A stretch of 43,709 nucleotides of DNA from Leptofilum sp050292445 (GTDB lineage: Bacteria > Chloroflexota > Anaerolineae > Promineifilales > Promineifilaceae), in NCBI GenBank assembly GCA_050292445.1, contig JBNKLQ010000006.1, positions 1-43,709 on the forward strand. The letters run 5' to 3'. Position 1 is the first letter of the stretch. Every line of letters starts with the position of its first letter. The translations under genes were made by a program, and so were the position numbers. This document shows, one piece after another, positions 7,506-14,867 of this stretch. The notes beneath the pieces are model-generated. The model did not search any database and had not been told where the DNA came from. It saw only the letters and a list, made by a program, of their open reading frames with translations.

Positions 7506-7578
7506 AATCCTTCTTTTGCAGCTAGATTGATGTTTGTGTTAGACTGCCGCCTCATTAGTATTTGATAGTGGGTGAGGC

Positions 7579-8199
7579 ATGTTTTTGTATTTGTTACAGG
7601 GCTTGGGCTATGGCGGCGCGGCGGCAGCGCAGCCGGGGCCGTTTCAGGCGTATTTGCTGTCGCAGACGTTGAAAAATGGGCTGCGCAGCACACTGGTGGC
7701 GGCGCTGGCTCCGTTGATGAGCGACGGGCCGATTGTGCTACTGGTGCTGCTGGTGCTGACGCAGGTGCCGGACTGGTTTGTCTCGGCGCTACGTTTTGGC
7801 GGAGGGTTCTTTTTGCTGTTTTTGGCGTACCGGGCGTATCGGGCGGCGCGGGTGATGGTGGTGGATACGGCCGTTTCCCTTCCCACCACTGAAAAGCGCC
7901 AAAGCATCCGCGAAGCGGCCCTGATGAACATGCTCAGCCCCAACGCCTACCTTTTTTGGAGCACCATCGCCGGACCGATTTTCCTGGAGGGTTGGCGGCA
8001 AGCACCTTCGCATGGCGTGGCCTTTATGCTGGGCTTTTACGGGGCGCTCATTGGCGGCTTTATGAGCTTTGTGGTGCTGTTTGGCGTGTTGGGGCAAGCC
8101 AGCCCGCGCCTGAACCGGATTTTGGGTACGGTTTCGGCCGTGGCTCTGTTTGGCTTTGGCCTGTACCAAATCTGGCTCGGTGCCCAACGCTTTTTTTGA
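7579..8199 (+). CDS. LysE/RhtB-family amino-acid exporter
   Basis: 206 residues, typical length, with about six TM helices. The N-terminal family motif 'QPGPFQAYLLSQTLKNG' (about 18-34), the 'APLMSDGPIVLL' helix and the 'ALMNMLSPNAYLFW' motif (after the central loop) are characteristic. The family exports basic or neutral amino acids or their analogues; substrate not assignable. The loop at about residues 95-112 contains 'DTAV' from an ACGGCCGT site. ATG at 7579 with GGTGAGG just upstream. It stands alone, followed within 6 bases by the hairpin repeat at 8205-8254. Confidence 0.85.
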   Translation: MFLYLLQGLGYGGAAAAQPGPFQAYLLSQTLKNGLRSTLVAALAPLMSDGPIVLLVLLVLTQVPDWFVSALRFGGGFFLLFLAYRAYRAARVMVVDTAVSLPTTEKRQSIREAALMNMLSPNAYLFWSTIAGPIFLEGWRQAPSHGVAFMLGFYGALIGGFMSFVVLFGVLGQASPRLNRILGTVSAVALFGFGLYQIWLGAQRFF

Positions 8200-8204
8200 T
8201 GCTA

Positions 8205-8254
8205 TTTCCCCGGAAACTGTTGCGAATCATGCTCATTCAGAGTTTCCGGGGAAA
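8205..8254. repeat. Hairpin repeat, copy 2; possible bidirectional terminator
   Basis: TTTCCCCGGAAACT (8205-8218) and AGTTTCCGGGGAAA (8241-8254) are a perfect 14-bp inverted repeat with a 22-base loop carrying CATGCTCAT, as in copy 1. It fills the gap between two convergent genes and ends one base before the lipoprotein stop codon. In this place it could terminate both transcripts, although the flanking T-runs are short. Confidence 0.8.
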
Positions 8255-8255
8255 T

Positions 8256-9770
8256 TCAGGGAATCGTAAGTACGGCCGTTTCGCCACCAGTTTTTTGCAC
8301 CGACACACTTAGAAAATGGCCGTCATACGACCACTGTGGGTTTTGCAAACGTTCACCGCCTGACACAGACAGTGGTATTAGCGAACCATCGGCCACAGTA
8401 AGAACCGTTAAATTTCCCTGCGAATCGCGAAAAATGATTTTTGTGCTGTCTGGTGACCACAAATATGGTGCGTTGCTTGCCGCAATACGCGGCTCTAATG
8501 TTGGTTCCGCGCTTGGGAGTGTGTGTATAACCTTTCGAGATTCAAAATCCATAATGTGGAATTGAGGAGCAGGTAAAAGAGTTTGGTAGGCAAGCAAACG
8601 GCCGTCCGGCGAGAAACGTCCGAAGATAGCATCATCAACTAGTGGCGTTAGTTTCTGCCCGTCCACGTCCCAAAGCTGTAATTGTGTGATCACTTCAGGA
8701 TTTATCCGATCATCAAAATTTCCCGGCAGCAAAAGAAATTCCTCAGCAGGCCAGGTGACCACGAGCATTTTATTTGTGCCCGGTAACCAATCTTCAAACC
8801 GAGAATTTTCGTCGATGCAGGGGGATGAAATACAGGGGAGCGGATGTCCGAAGCAATTCATAGACAGGCAAATCATGTACTTTGCCTCTTCCAGAGAAGG
8901 CTCTGAGTGAATAACTTTATCCATGATTGAAACGGCCGTAGTGTTGATGTCGAAATTCATCCCATTATTTGTGGCAACATAGTCCTTCCCCGCTTGAAAA
9001 CCATCGCCAATGTGAACAACGGTGGTGCTTAATCTCTGACCCGTTTTAACCTTGAGCGTGACGACACAATCATATCCGCCACCGCAATAATATTTGTAAA
9101 CCAGTGTTTCCGAATCAAGCCAGTCGCTCAAAACGAGATAACGGCCGTATGCCTCATCAAAATTAACTGGCCGGTACTCACTGCCGTCTCGATTCATAAT
9201 CCAGATAGCGCTGTTGTCGTAACCGTAATTGCCTGGATGGTTGGGATGATCTTCTGGGAATGTGTCCGAATGTAAAATTTTCTCACCGTCGAGGGTCCAG
9301 GCAATTTCGTCTGGAAGTTCGCATGAAAATTCCGGTGGTGTGATGTCAGTTTGCTCAAAAGTGAGTTCTGCAAAGCGAAAAATCTTCGGTTCCAACTTGA
9401 AATTCCAGCAGGTTGTGGCAAGAAATTCGTTGAGAGTTGGTGACCAGTTGACGGTGCTGTTACTGAAGCCATCAACATGGGCCGAAAACTTTAGATCTTC
9501 AGCCCATACCAATGGCGGGAGCGGTGTTGGGGACGGTAAGTATATTGCTGTTGGCGTACTGGTCGGCACGGCCGTTTCAACCAAAGCCATTGCCGTGGTG
9601 GGGGTGCTGCTGGGTGGAGGCGTGGCGGTGGCTGACGGCCGTTCAACCGTCACCACCTCAGCCAACGGGGCTTGAGGGGTGGGGTCATCGGTGGTAATGC
9701 AGGCGGCGAGGACGGCCGTTGCCAACAGCAGTCCTAGTAATATTTTCGTGTAGACAGTTTTGTTTTTCAC
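8256..9770 (-). CDS. Secreted lipoprotein with TolB/WD-like beta-propeller
   Basis: 504 residues, GTG start at 9770 with AGGGAG just upstream. A signal peptide with lipobox 'VLAAC' places the lipidated Cys at residue 24. Residues 27-85 are a Thr/Pro/Ser-rich linker, and the rest is a propeller-like region with repeated 'WSPTLNEFLA', 'AWTLDGEKIL', 'GRFSPDGRLLAYQ', 'WSPDSTKIIFRDSQG' and 'QWSYDGHFLSV' strands, like TolB/WD40-like (PD40) blades. The central part has several Cys pairs, suggesting an exported, disulphide-bonded protein. Likely anchored outside the membrane. Specific role unknown. Three ACGGCCGT sites lie in the linker-coding region. Confidence 0.8.
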   Translation of the reverse strand: MKNKTVYTKILLGLLLATAVLAACITTDDPTPQAPLAEVVTVERPSATATPPPSSTPTTAMALVETAVPTSTPTAIYLPSPTPLPPLVWAEDLKFSAHVDGFSNSTVNWSPTLNEFLATTCWNFKLEPKIFRFAELTFEQTDITPPEFSCELPDEIAWTLDGEKILHSDTFPEDHPNHPGNYGYDNSAIWIMNRDGSEYRPVNFDEAYGRYLVLSDWLDSETLVYKYYCGGGYDCVVTLKVKTGQRLSTTVVHIGDGFQAGKDYVATNNGMNFDINTTAVSIMDKVIHSEPSLEEAKYMICLSMNCFGHPLPCISSPCIDENSRFEDWLPGTNKMLVVTWPAEEFLLLPGNFDDRINPEVITQLQLWDVDGQKLTPLVDDAIFGRFSPDGRLLAYQTLLPAPQFHIMDFESRKVIHTLPSAEPTLEPRIAASNAPYLWSPDSTKIIFRDSQGNLTVLTVADGSLIPLSVSGGERLQNPQWSYDGHFLSVSVQKTGGETAVLTIP

Positions 9771-9902
9771 GAGCTCCCTTTTGTTAAACTGGTCAACCGC
9801 TGTATTTTAACATATTGTGCTGCCGAGATGTCTAATTTCCTTGAAGCTTGTCAAGGACACTGTTTAGGTAAGAACCACAATAAATTGTCGTTCAGGTAAC
9901 TA

Positions 9903-9917
9903 TGATATAAAATATCA
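9903..9917. promoter_or_regulatory. 15-bp palindrome TGATAT-AAA-ATATCA before the metal ABC genes
   Basis: A perfect dyad immediately before the ATG at 9920. It is AT-rich and in the right place to be an operator for the Fur-family regulator encoded downstream, although it does not match a known Zur or Fur box closely. The rest of the 149-base divergent gap (9771-9919) holds the short inverted repeat CCTTGA/TCAAGG (9839-9856). Confidence 0.35.
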
Positions 9918-9919
9918 AT

Positions 9920-10813
9920 ATGACACATTTGATGAACGCACTGGCAGGACGGGGGGTGGCCCACGATCCACAAACGCCTTCTTTGCAGATGGAAGATGTT
10001 TCTGTGGCCTATGCTGCCGGATTGCAAGAGGTTTCCATAGGGGCTGCTGCCAGCAACGGCCGTTTCCACGCCCTCCAACACATTACCTTCACCGCTCAAC
10101 AAGGCGAGCGCATTGCCGTGGTGGGTCCCAACGGTGCGGGCAAAAGCACTCTGTTCAAACTTATTGTGGGTACCGTGAAGCCCAGCGAGGGAAACGTACA
10201 CATTTTTGGTCATGGCCCTGATGGGCACATTTGCATTGGCTATGTGCCCCAGCGCAACCAGATTGATTGGTCCTTCCCCGTCACGGTGGAAGATGTGGTG
10301 ATGATGGGGCGCGTGGGGCAAATTGGCCTGTTCCGCTGGCCGCGCCGTGCCGATTGGAAGATAGTGCACCAAAGTTTGGCCCGCGTAGAGGCATCTCACC
10401 TGGCCAAAAAGCAGATTGGCGAACTGTCTGGTGGACAGCAGCAGCGCGTTTTTATTGCCCGCGCTCTGGCCCAGGAGACGGAACTGCTGCTGCTGGATGA
10501 ACCGCTCAACGGGCTAGATATGCCCAGTCAGCAAGCCATTTTCAACATTTTAGACAGCCTGCGTCCCGATGGGGTGACCGTACTGGTAGCCACCCACGAT
10601 TTGCAGCTGGCCGCTGACCGATTTGACAAGATCATGCTGCTCAACCGGCATGTGGTAGCCTTTGCGGAACCAACGGCCGTTCTCACCTCCGACAATTTAC
10701 TGCAAGCCTATGGCGGCCACGTACACCACCTGCCCGATTCGGAGCAGGGTGTTTTGGTGGATGATTGCTGTGGACACGACGAAGTCCAGTATTCAGTAAG
10801 CGGTAATCAGTAG
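9920..10813 (+). CDS. Metal-ion (Zn/Mn-type) ABC transporter ATP-binding protein
   Basis: 297 residues. Walker A GPNGAGKST (69-77), Q-loop Q111, signature LSGGQQQR (169-176), Walker B LLLLDEP (189-195) and switch His226 are all intact. The best match is the ZnuC/MntB/TroB group that energises ABC-3 permeases, supported by the ABC-3 permease gene downstream. Residues 33-48, between strand 1 and the usual 'AL..ITF', are an apparent insertion containing 'NGRF' from an ACGGCCGT site. The C-terminus has His and Cys residues ('GGHVHH', 'DDCCGHD'). The last codons ('QYSVSGNQ') are encoded by the start of an intergenic inverted repeat, so the tail is probably not conserved. Confidence 0.9.
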   Translation: MTHLMNALAGRGVAHDPQTPSLQMEDVSVAYAAGLQEVSIGAAASNGRFHALQHITFTAQQGERIAVVGPNGAGKSTLFKLIVGTVKPSEGNVHIFGHGPDGHICIGYVPQRNQIDWSFPVTVEDVVMMGRVGQIGLFRWPRRADWKIVHQSLARVEASHLAKKQIGELSGGQQQRVFIARALAQETELLLLDEPLNGLDMPSQQAIFNILDSLRPDGVTVLVATHDLQLAADRFDKIMLLNRHVVAFAEPTAVLTSDNLLQAYGGHVHHLPDSEQGVLVDDCCGHDEVQYSVSGNQ

Positions 10814-10858
10814 GTCAGTCAGTTTTTACTGAATACTGACCGCTGACGTACTGATTAC
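10787..10858. repeat. Intergenic inverted repeat built from CAGTATTCAGTA/GTAATCAGTA units
   Basis: CAGTATTCAGTA (10787-10798) is complementary to TACTGAATACTG (10827-10838). GTAATCAGTA (10803-10812) is complementary to TACTGATTAC (10849-10858). The element begins inside the ATPase gene and supplies its last codons and stop. It occupies nearly all the space before the permease gene. Confidence 0.7.
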
Positions 10859-10869
10859 TTTTAATAAGT

Positions 10870-11700
10870 ATGAACCTTCTCCTAGACCCTCTTCAATTTA
10901 ACTTCATCGTTCGCGGCCTGATTGCGGCCGTTTTAGTGGGCATTGTTTGTTCTGTGCTGGGCACCTACGTGGTGCTGCGCGGCATGGCCTTTTTTGGCGA
11001 TGCCCTGGCGCACACGATTTTGCCTGGCGTGGTCGTTGCTTTTTTGCTGGGCTGGCCGCTGGCCGTTGGCGCGTTAGTGATGGGGGTCTTTACGGCCGTT
11101 GGCATTGGCGCGCTCAGCAGTCGTGGCGTGGTGAAGGAAGACACAGCCATTGGCGTTATTTTTGCTGGGGCGTTTGCCTTGGGTGTGGCGATGCTGTCGG
11201 CCACAGGTAACTATACGGTGGATTTAGCTCACTTTTTGTTTGGCAACTTGCTGGGGGTGACGACGGGAGATTTGTGGGTAACGGCCGTTCTCGGTCTCAT
11301 CGTCCTGCTTATTGTTTTCTTTTTCTACAAAGAGTTTATGGTCATCTCTTTTGATCCTGTTTTAGCCACAACGCTGCGTCTGCCAGCCACATTTTTGCGC
11401 TATCTGCTGCTCGTTTTGATTGCTGTCACCATTGTGGTTTCGTTGCAAGTCGTGGGGATTGCGCTTATGGTGGCCATGCTGGTCACACCTGCTGCGGCCG
11501 CTTCGCTGCTTACCCGCCGCTTGACCCCAATGATGTTCATTTCGGCCGGAATTGGTGCATTTTCTGGCGCGGCCGGCTTGTACACGTCCTATTATCTGGA
11601 CATCGCTTCTGGCCCGGCAGTGGTGCTGGTGGCCACCTTCATTTTTGCCCTGGCCTTTCTGTTCGCCCCGCAACGCGGGCTAATTTGGCGCCGAAATTAA
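10870..11700 (+). CDS. Metal-ion ABC transporter permease, ABC-3 family
   Basis: 276 residues, typical for ZnuB/MntC-type permeases, with about eight or nine TM helices. The opening 'GTYVVLRGMAFFGDALAHTILPGV' (about 36-59) is the ABC-3 signature, and later 'SLQVVGIALMVAMLVTPAAAASLL' is equally typical. With the ATPase at 9920 it forms the membrane part of a zinc or manganese importer. No periplasmic binding protein gene is present on either side, so the solute-binding component must be elsewhere. A Fur-family gene follows 84 bases downstream, favouring zinc or iron/manganese-responsive control. Confidence 0.92.
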   Translation: MNLLLDPLQFNFIVRGLIAAVLVGIVCSVLGTYVVLRGMAFFGDALAHTILPGVVVAFLLGWPLAVGALVMGVFTAVGIGALSSRGVVKEDTAIGVIFAGAFALGVAMLSATGNYTVDLAHFLFGNLLGVTTGDLWVTAVLGLIVLLIVFFFYKEFMVISFDPVLATTLRLPATFLRYLLLVLIAVTIVVSLQVVGIALMVAMLVTPAAAASLLTRRLTPMMFISAGIGAFSGAAGLYTSYYLDIASGPAVVLVATFIFALAFLFAPQRGLIWRRN

Positions 11701-11703
11701 CTT

Positions 11704-11783
11704 TGCTACAGAGTACATAGAGATTTGAGAGAACAAGGCAAAAAAACTCCGCGTTCTCCGTGCCTCTGCGGTGAATAAAATCT
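11704..11783. repeat. Degenerate intergenic inverted repeat of the ACAGAG type
   Basis: The left part (CTACAGAGTACATAGAGA) and the right part (CTCCGTGCCTCTGCGG) are weakly complementary, in the style of the clearer elements at 3231 and 41681. It fills the gap between the permease and Fur-family genes. Confidence 0.4.
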
Positions 11784-11784
11784 T

Positions 11785-12222
11785 ATGGATGAACAAACTG
11801 TAAACGCACGATTAGACAATATTCAATCAGCCCTGAAGCAAAGAGGGTACCGGCTTACCAGTTCGCGCCAGAAAATTGTAGAGGCGCTGTTGAACTGTGG
11901 TGGTCACATTACGGCCGATGGCCTGCTGGAAGTGGTCCATGAAATCGACCAGACCGTTGGCCGTATGACGGTGTACCGCACCCTGGAGTTGCTTAGTGAG
12001 CTGGGATTGATTCGCCCCATTTATCAAGGCACGGGGGCGGCGCACTACATTTTGCTCGATGGGGGGCATCATCATCACCTGATTTGCTCAGGCTGCGACG
12101 CGGTGTTTGAGTTTGAGGAGTGTGGTTTGCAAGAAGTTGGGCGGCTGCTGGCAGAGCGGTTTAATTTTGCTGTAGAAGGGCATTTGGTGGAGTTTTACGG
12201 CCGTTGCGCGAATTGCCAATAA
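11785..12222 (+). CDS. Fur-family transcription regulator (Zur-like by context)
   Basis: 145 residues. Winged helix with 'YRLTSSRQKIVEALL' (22-36) and the recognition region 'MTVYRTLELLSELGLI' (61-76). The dimerisation domain has a His cluster HHHH (95-98), the first structural pair C101-x2-C104 ('CSGC') and the second pair C141-x2-C144 ('CANC') at the C-terminus, so the structural zinc site is complete. Family members sense Zn, Fe, Mn or peroxide. Its position after a ZnuBC-type pair suggests zinc, by inference only. Its last 28 bases overlap the convergent DUF1294 gene. The final Arg codon region includes an ACGGCCGT site. Confidence 0.92.
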   Translation: MDEQTVNARLDNIQSALKQRGYRLTSSRQKIVEALLNCGGHITADGLLEVVHEIDQTVGRMTVYRTLELLSELGLIRPIYQGTGAAHYILLDGGHHHHLICSGCDAVFEFEECGLQEVGRLLAERFNFAVEGHLVEFYGRCANCQ

Positions 12223-12485
12223 AGCCAGATCAGGCCCAACTGTATAGCCACTATTCCCCCAAAAAACAGCAGAAAAGGAAACTTGCGCGTTTTGTGCCGA
12301 GGCCGCATTAAGAACATGGCGATGTAGGCCGCTGGTGACCCGCCAATCAGCGCCAGCAGCAGCAGGCGTCTTTCTGGCACGCGCCGACGACCAGTTCTGG
12401 CAATATTTTTGTCATACCGGTAAGTGACCACGGTAACAATATTAATCGCCAGAAGCCAGATAATCGCGCCTTCAAAAAGCGTCAT
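12195..12485 (-). CDS. DUF1294 small membrane protein
   Basis: 96 residues. The DUF1294 hallmarks are present: 'YRYDKNIARTGRRRVPE' (22-38), 'LLLLALIGGSPAAYIAM' (41-57) and 'RHKTRKFPF' (63-71), with three TM segments. The family is widespread and uncharacterised, sometimes fused to cold-shock domains; here it is alone. The 3' end overlaps the fur-family gene by 28 bases in convergent orientation, so both transcripts must read into each other. Upstream it is insulated from the SH3b gene by the terminator at 12516-12548. Confidence 0.9.
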   Translation of the reverse strand: MTLFEGAIIWLLAINIVTVVTYRYDKNIARTGRRRVPERRLLLLALIGGSPAAYIAMFLMRPRHKTRKFPFLLFFGGIVAIQLGLIWLYWQFAQRP

Positions 12486-12515
12486 AATGCAGCTCCAAGT
12501 CTAATCATTGGAAAC

Positions 12516-12548
12516 AAAAAAGACCCTGGAACTGGTTCCAGGGTCTTT
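12516..12548 (-). terminator. Rho-independent terminator of the SH3b-repeat gene
   Basis: AAAGACCCTGGAA (12519-12531) and TTCCAGGGTCTTT (12536-12548) form a perfect 13-bp stem with loop CTGG. On the minus strand it runs into a T-tract. It begins 14 bases after the stop of the gene ending at 12563. Confidence 0.85.
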
Positions 12549-12562
12549 GGCTAATTGTGTGT

Positions 12563-14224
12563 TTAATTGGTGATGGGTAGGCTGTTGAGCGTGGTCGTTG
12601 TTTGGATGTAGGCTGAATTGACCCAGCCAACCGTGCCATTGGTGAGGCGCACTTTGACCCAGCTGCTATCAGCATTCCTGCCGATAAGCGCCACGCCTTG
12701 ACCCTGATAAACAACGGCCGTTACCCCGTAACTTATCCCAGGACCCGTACGCACGTTCAGCGCAGAGGTGTTTACCACACCAGAATTCGAGATCGTTTGG
12801 ACATTTTCTACCGGCAAAGTATTGATAGCCACATTGGCATCCAACAAGGAAGCATTGATCCAACCAACCGTGCCGTTGGTCAACTGCACCTTGGCCCAGG
12901 AGCTAATGCTGTTTCGGGCCAGCAGCGAGACATACTGCCCCTGCGTGACGACCGTCACAATGCCATAACCAATGCCTGGCCCAGAGCGCACGTTGGCTGC
13001 ACCTGTATTTACGGTTGCCCAGTATGTTGTGGCGGGTGGTGTGGCCGTTGCGCCAGGGGCTGGGGTTGCGGTGGCGCTGGTAGACGTTCCATCCATGACG
13101 GGAAGGTTGCCAATGGGGATGGAGAGCTGGACGTATTGGGCACCAATCCAGCCTTCCTGGCCATCGCTTAGGCGAACCTTAAGCCAGGTGTTGGCGGCGT
13201 TGCGACCGATGGCATTCACCTGCAAGCCTTGATACACAGAACCTGTAACTGGATAGTTGAAGCCTGGCCCAGAACGAAGGCTTAAAACGGCACCAGGAGC
13301 CACTGGTACAGGCGGTTCTGGCTGTGCTGGGCTATCGGCAAATGGCAGGCTGTTGATGGCCACACTGGGTGTCAAGAGAGAGGCGTTGACCCAGCCTTCG
13401 GTGCCATTGCTGAGCTTGATTTTAGCCCAGCTGCTATTGGCGTTGCGTCCCAGAAGTTGCACGGTTTGCCCTTGTGATGCCACCGTAACGACGCTATAGG
13501 TAACTCCAGGGCCAGAACGCACATTGAGCGCGCCGGTGGCCACAAGTGCGGTCGCTGAACTTGTCGGGGCATCGGCTGGGGTCACAACGGGCAGGCTGCT
13601 GATGGCGACGTTGGGTGTGATGTAGGTGCTGGCAGCATTAACCCAACCTTCGGTGCCATTGCTAAGTCTAATTTTGGCCCAGGTGCTGTTACTGTTACGG
13701 CCAATGAGACTGACCACGTTGCCCTGGTACACGGCGGTTACCGGGCTATAAGCCAGGCTGGGACCGCTGCGTACGTTGAGTGCGCCGGTCGCCACGGTGG
13801 CATAGGCGCCACTGATGGGTACGGCCGTTGCCGTTGGGGTGGGCGTGTTGGTGGGAACAACCGTTGAAGTGGGCGTCGCTGTGGCTGGTGTAACCACAGG
13901 TAAGCTGCTAATAGCGACACTGGGTGTGATGTAGTCGCTGCTAGCATTGACCCAGCCTATAACGGCCGTTGCGGTTTGGATATAGGCCCAGGTGCTGTCA
14001 CTATTGCGCCCCAGCAAGGTAACCACGTTACCTTGGTTGATGGTTGTCAGCACGCTGTACGTAACGCCAGGACCAGAACGCACATTGAGCTGACCAGTTA
14101 CAACAGTGGCCGTTGCTGTTTGGGCCGTACTTTGTTTAGCAAAAACCTGGCTCGTCAGAAACAACATTGCGAAGAGGAATATGACGAGGAACCATTGTTT
14201 ACCTTTCATTGATGATTGGTTCAT
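12563..14224 (-). CDS. Secreted protein with six SH3b repeats
   Basis: 553 residues from the ATG at 14224, chosen because AGGAGG (14231-14236) lies just upstream; a longer frame to 14248 lacks one. A signal peptide or anchor is at about 10-29. Six bacterial SH3 (SH3b/SH3_3) repeats follow at roughly 38-100, 142-203, 226-285, 309-366, 401-462 and 483-541. Each has 'LNVRSGPG', 'QGNVVTLLGRN' and 'W.KI.LSNGTEGWVN'-like strands and ends with a 'ITPSVAISSLPV' spacer. Thr/Pro/Ala-rich linkers separate repeats 1-2 and 4-5. SH3b domains bind cell-wall peptides or glycans. No catalytic domain is attached, so an adhesive or wall-sensing role is inferred. Repeat 4 is the most divergent. Confidence 0.9.
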   Translation of the reverse strand: MNQSSMKGKQWFLVIFLFAMLFLTSQVFAKQSTAQTATATVVTGQLNVRSGPGVTYSVLTTINQGNVVTLLGRNSDSTWAYIQTATAVIGWVNASSDYITPSVAISSLPVVTPATATPTSTVVPTNTPTPTATAVPISGAYATVATGALNVRSGPSLAYSPVTAVYQGNVVSLIGRNSNSTWAKIRLSNGTEGWVNAASTYITPNVAISSLPVVTPADAPTSSATALVATGALNVRSGPGVTYSVVTVASQGQTVQLLGRNANSSWAKIKLSNGTEGWVNASLLTPSVAINSLPFADSPAQPEPPVPVAPGAVLSLRSGPGFNYPVTGSVYQGLQVNAIGRNAANTWLKVRLSDGQEGWIGAQYVQLSIPIGNLPVMDGTSTSATATPAPGATATPPATTYWATVNTGAANVRSGPGIGYGIVTVVTQGQYVSLLARNSISSWAKVQLTNGTVGWINASLLDANVAINTLPVENVQTISNSGVVNTSALNVRTGPGISYGVTAVVYQGQGVALIGRNADSSWVKVRLTNGTVGWVNSAYIQTTTTLNSLPITN

Positions 14225-14261
14225 AAAAAATCCTCCTTGAGATGACATAACGTCCGGATAC

Positions 14262-14291
14262 AGTATAGACTAGAATGCCCTCTATTCGCAA
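14262..14291 (-). promoter_or_regulatory. Candidate sigma70 promoter for the SH3b gene
   Basis: Minus-strand TTGCGA (14291-14286), 18-base spacer, TATACT (14267-14262), about 38 bases before the ATG. The leader is short and carries the AGGAGG. Confidence 0.5.
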
Positions 14292-14447
14292 GAGCAGATT
14301 ATGTAAAAGCGGCCGTTTTCACACCTGACCTTTGTTAAATCATCAATTCATTGCCCTCGCAAAACAGCTTTTCAGCCGGTATAATCAAATGTGGATTTTT
14401 TCAAACTAACCCACGAAGACCGACGTTGCTTTGGAGTAAGCACAACT

Positions 14448-14867
14448 ATGGAACAATTGAAACCACGTATTTTAATTGCCAAACCAGGCCTGGATGGTCA
14501 TGATCGAGGTGCCAAAGTCGTTGCCAGAGCCCTACGCGATGCCGGCATGGAGGTCATTTACACTGGTTTGCGCCAAACCCCCGAGATGGTTGTGGAAGCC
14601 GCTTTACACGAAGATGCTGATGCCATTGGTCTAAGTATTCTGTCTGGAGCGCATATGCCGTTGGTTAAGCGGATTATGGCGCTTTTGCAGGAGAACCAGA
14701 TGCACGATGTGCCCCTGTTTTTAGGCGGAATTATTCCCAATGAAGATATAAAGGAACTGAATGAGTTGGGGGTATCTGGTATTTTTGGACCCGGTGCCAG
14801 CACGGATGCAATTGTGGCCTTTATTTGGGAGGCAGTCGGTAACCGTTCCGCTGGGGATGTGGCGTGA
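14448..14867 (+). CDS. Methylmalonyl-CoA mutase, B12-binding (C-terminal) subunit
   Basis: 139 residues from the ATG at 14448 (GGAG about 12 bases upstream); the open frame extends 19 codons further without similarity. It is the stand-alone cobalamin-binding domain of a split mutase: 'KPGLDGHDRGAK' holds the base-off motif DxHxxG (D16, H18, G21), followed by 'GLSILSGAH' (61-69) and 'LGGIIP' (92-97), the nucleotide-tail pocket. The large catalytic subunit is not in the window. It interconverts methylmalonyl-CoA and succinyl-CoA, or acts on a related acyl-CoA such as isobutyryl- or ethylmalonyl-CoA. The stop overlaps the GTG start of meaB by four bases. Confidence 0.9.
   Translation: MEQLKPRILIAKPGLDGHDRGAKVVARALRDAGMEVIYTGLRQTPEMVVEAALHEDADAIGLSILSGAHMPLVKRIMALLQENQMHDVPLFLGGIIPNEDIKELNELGVSGIFGPGASTDAIVAFIWEAVGNRSAGDVA

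Noticed and set aside
12972..13499. DNA tandem repeat or recombination array inside the SH3b gene
   Set aside because: Similarity is at protein level between diverged SH3b domains with variable linkers. The DNA repeats are not close enough to be a recent array.
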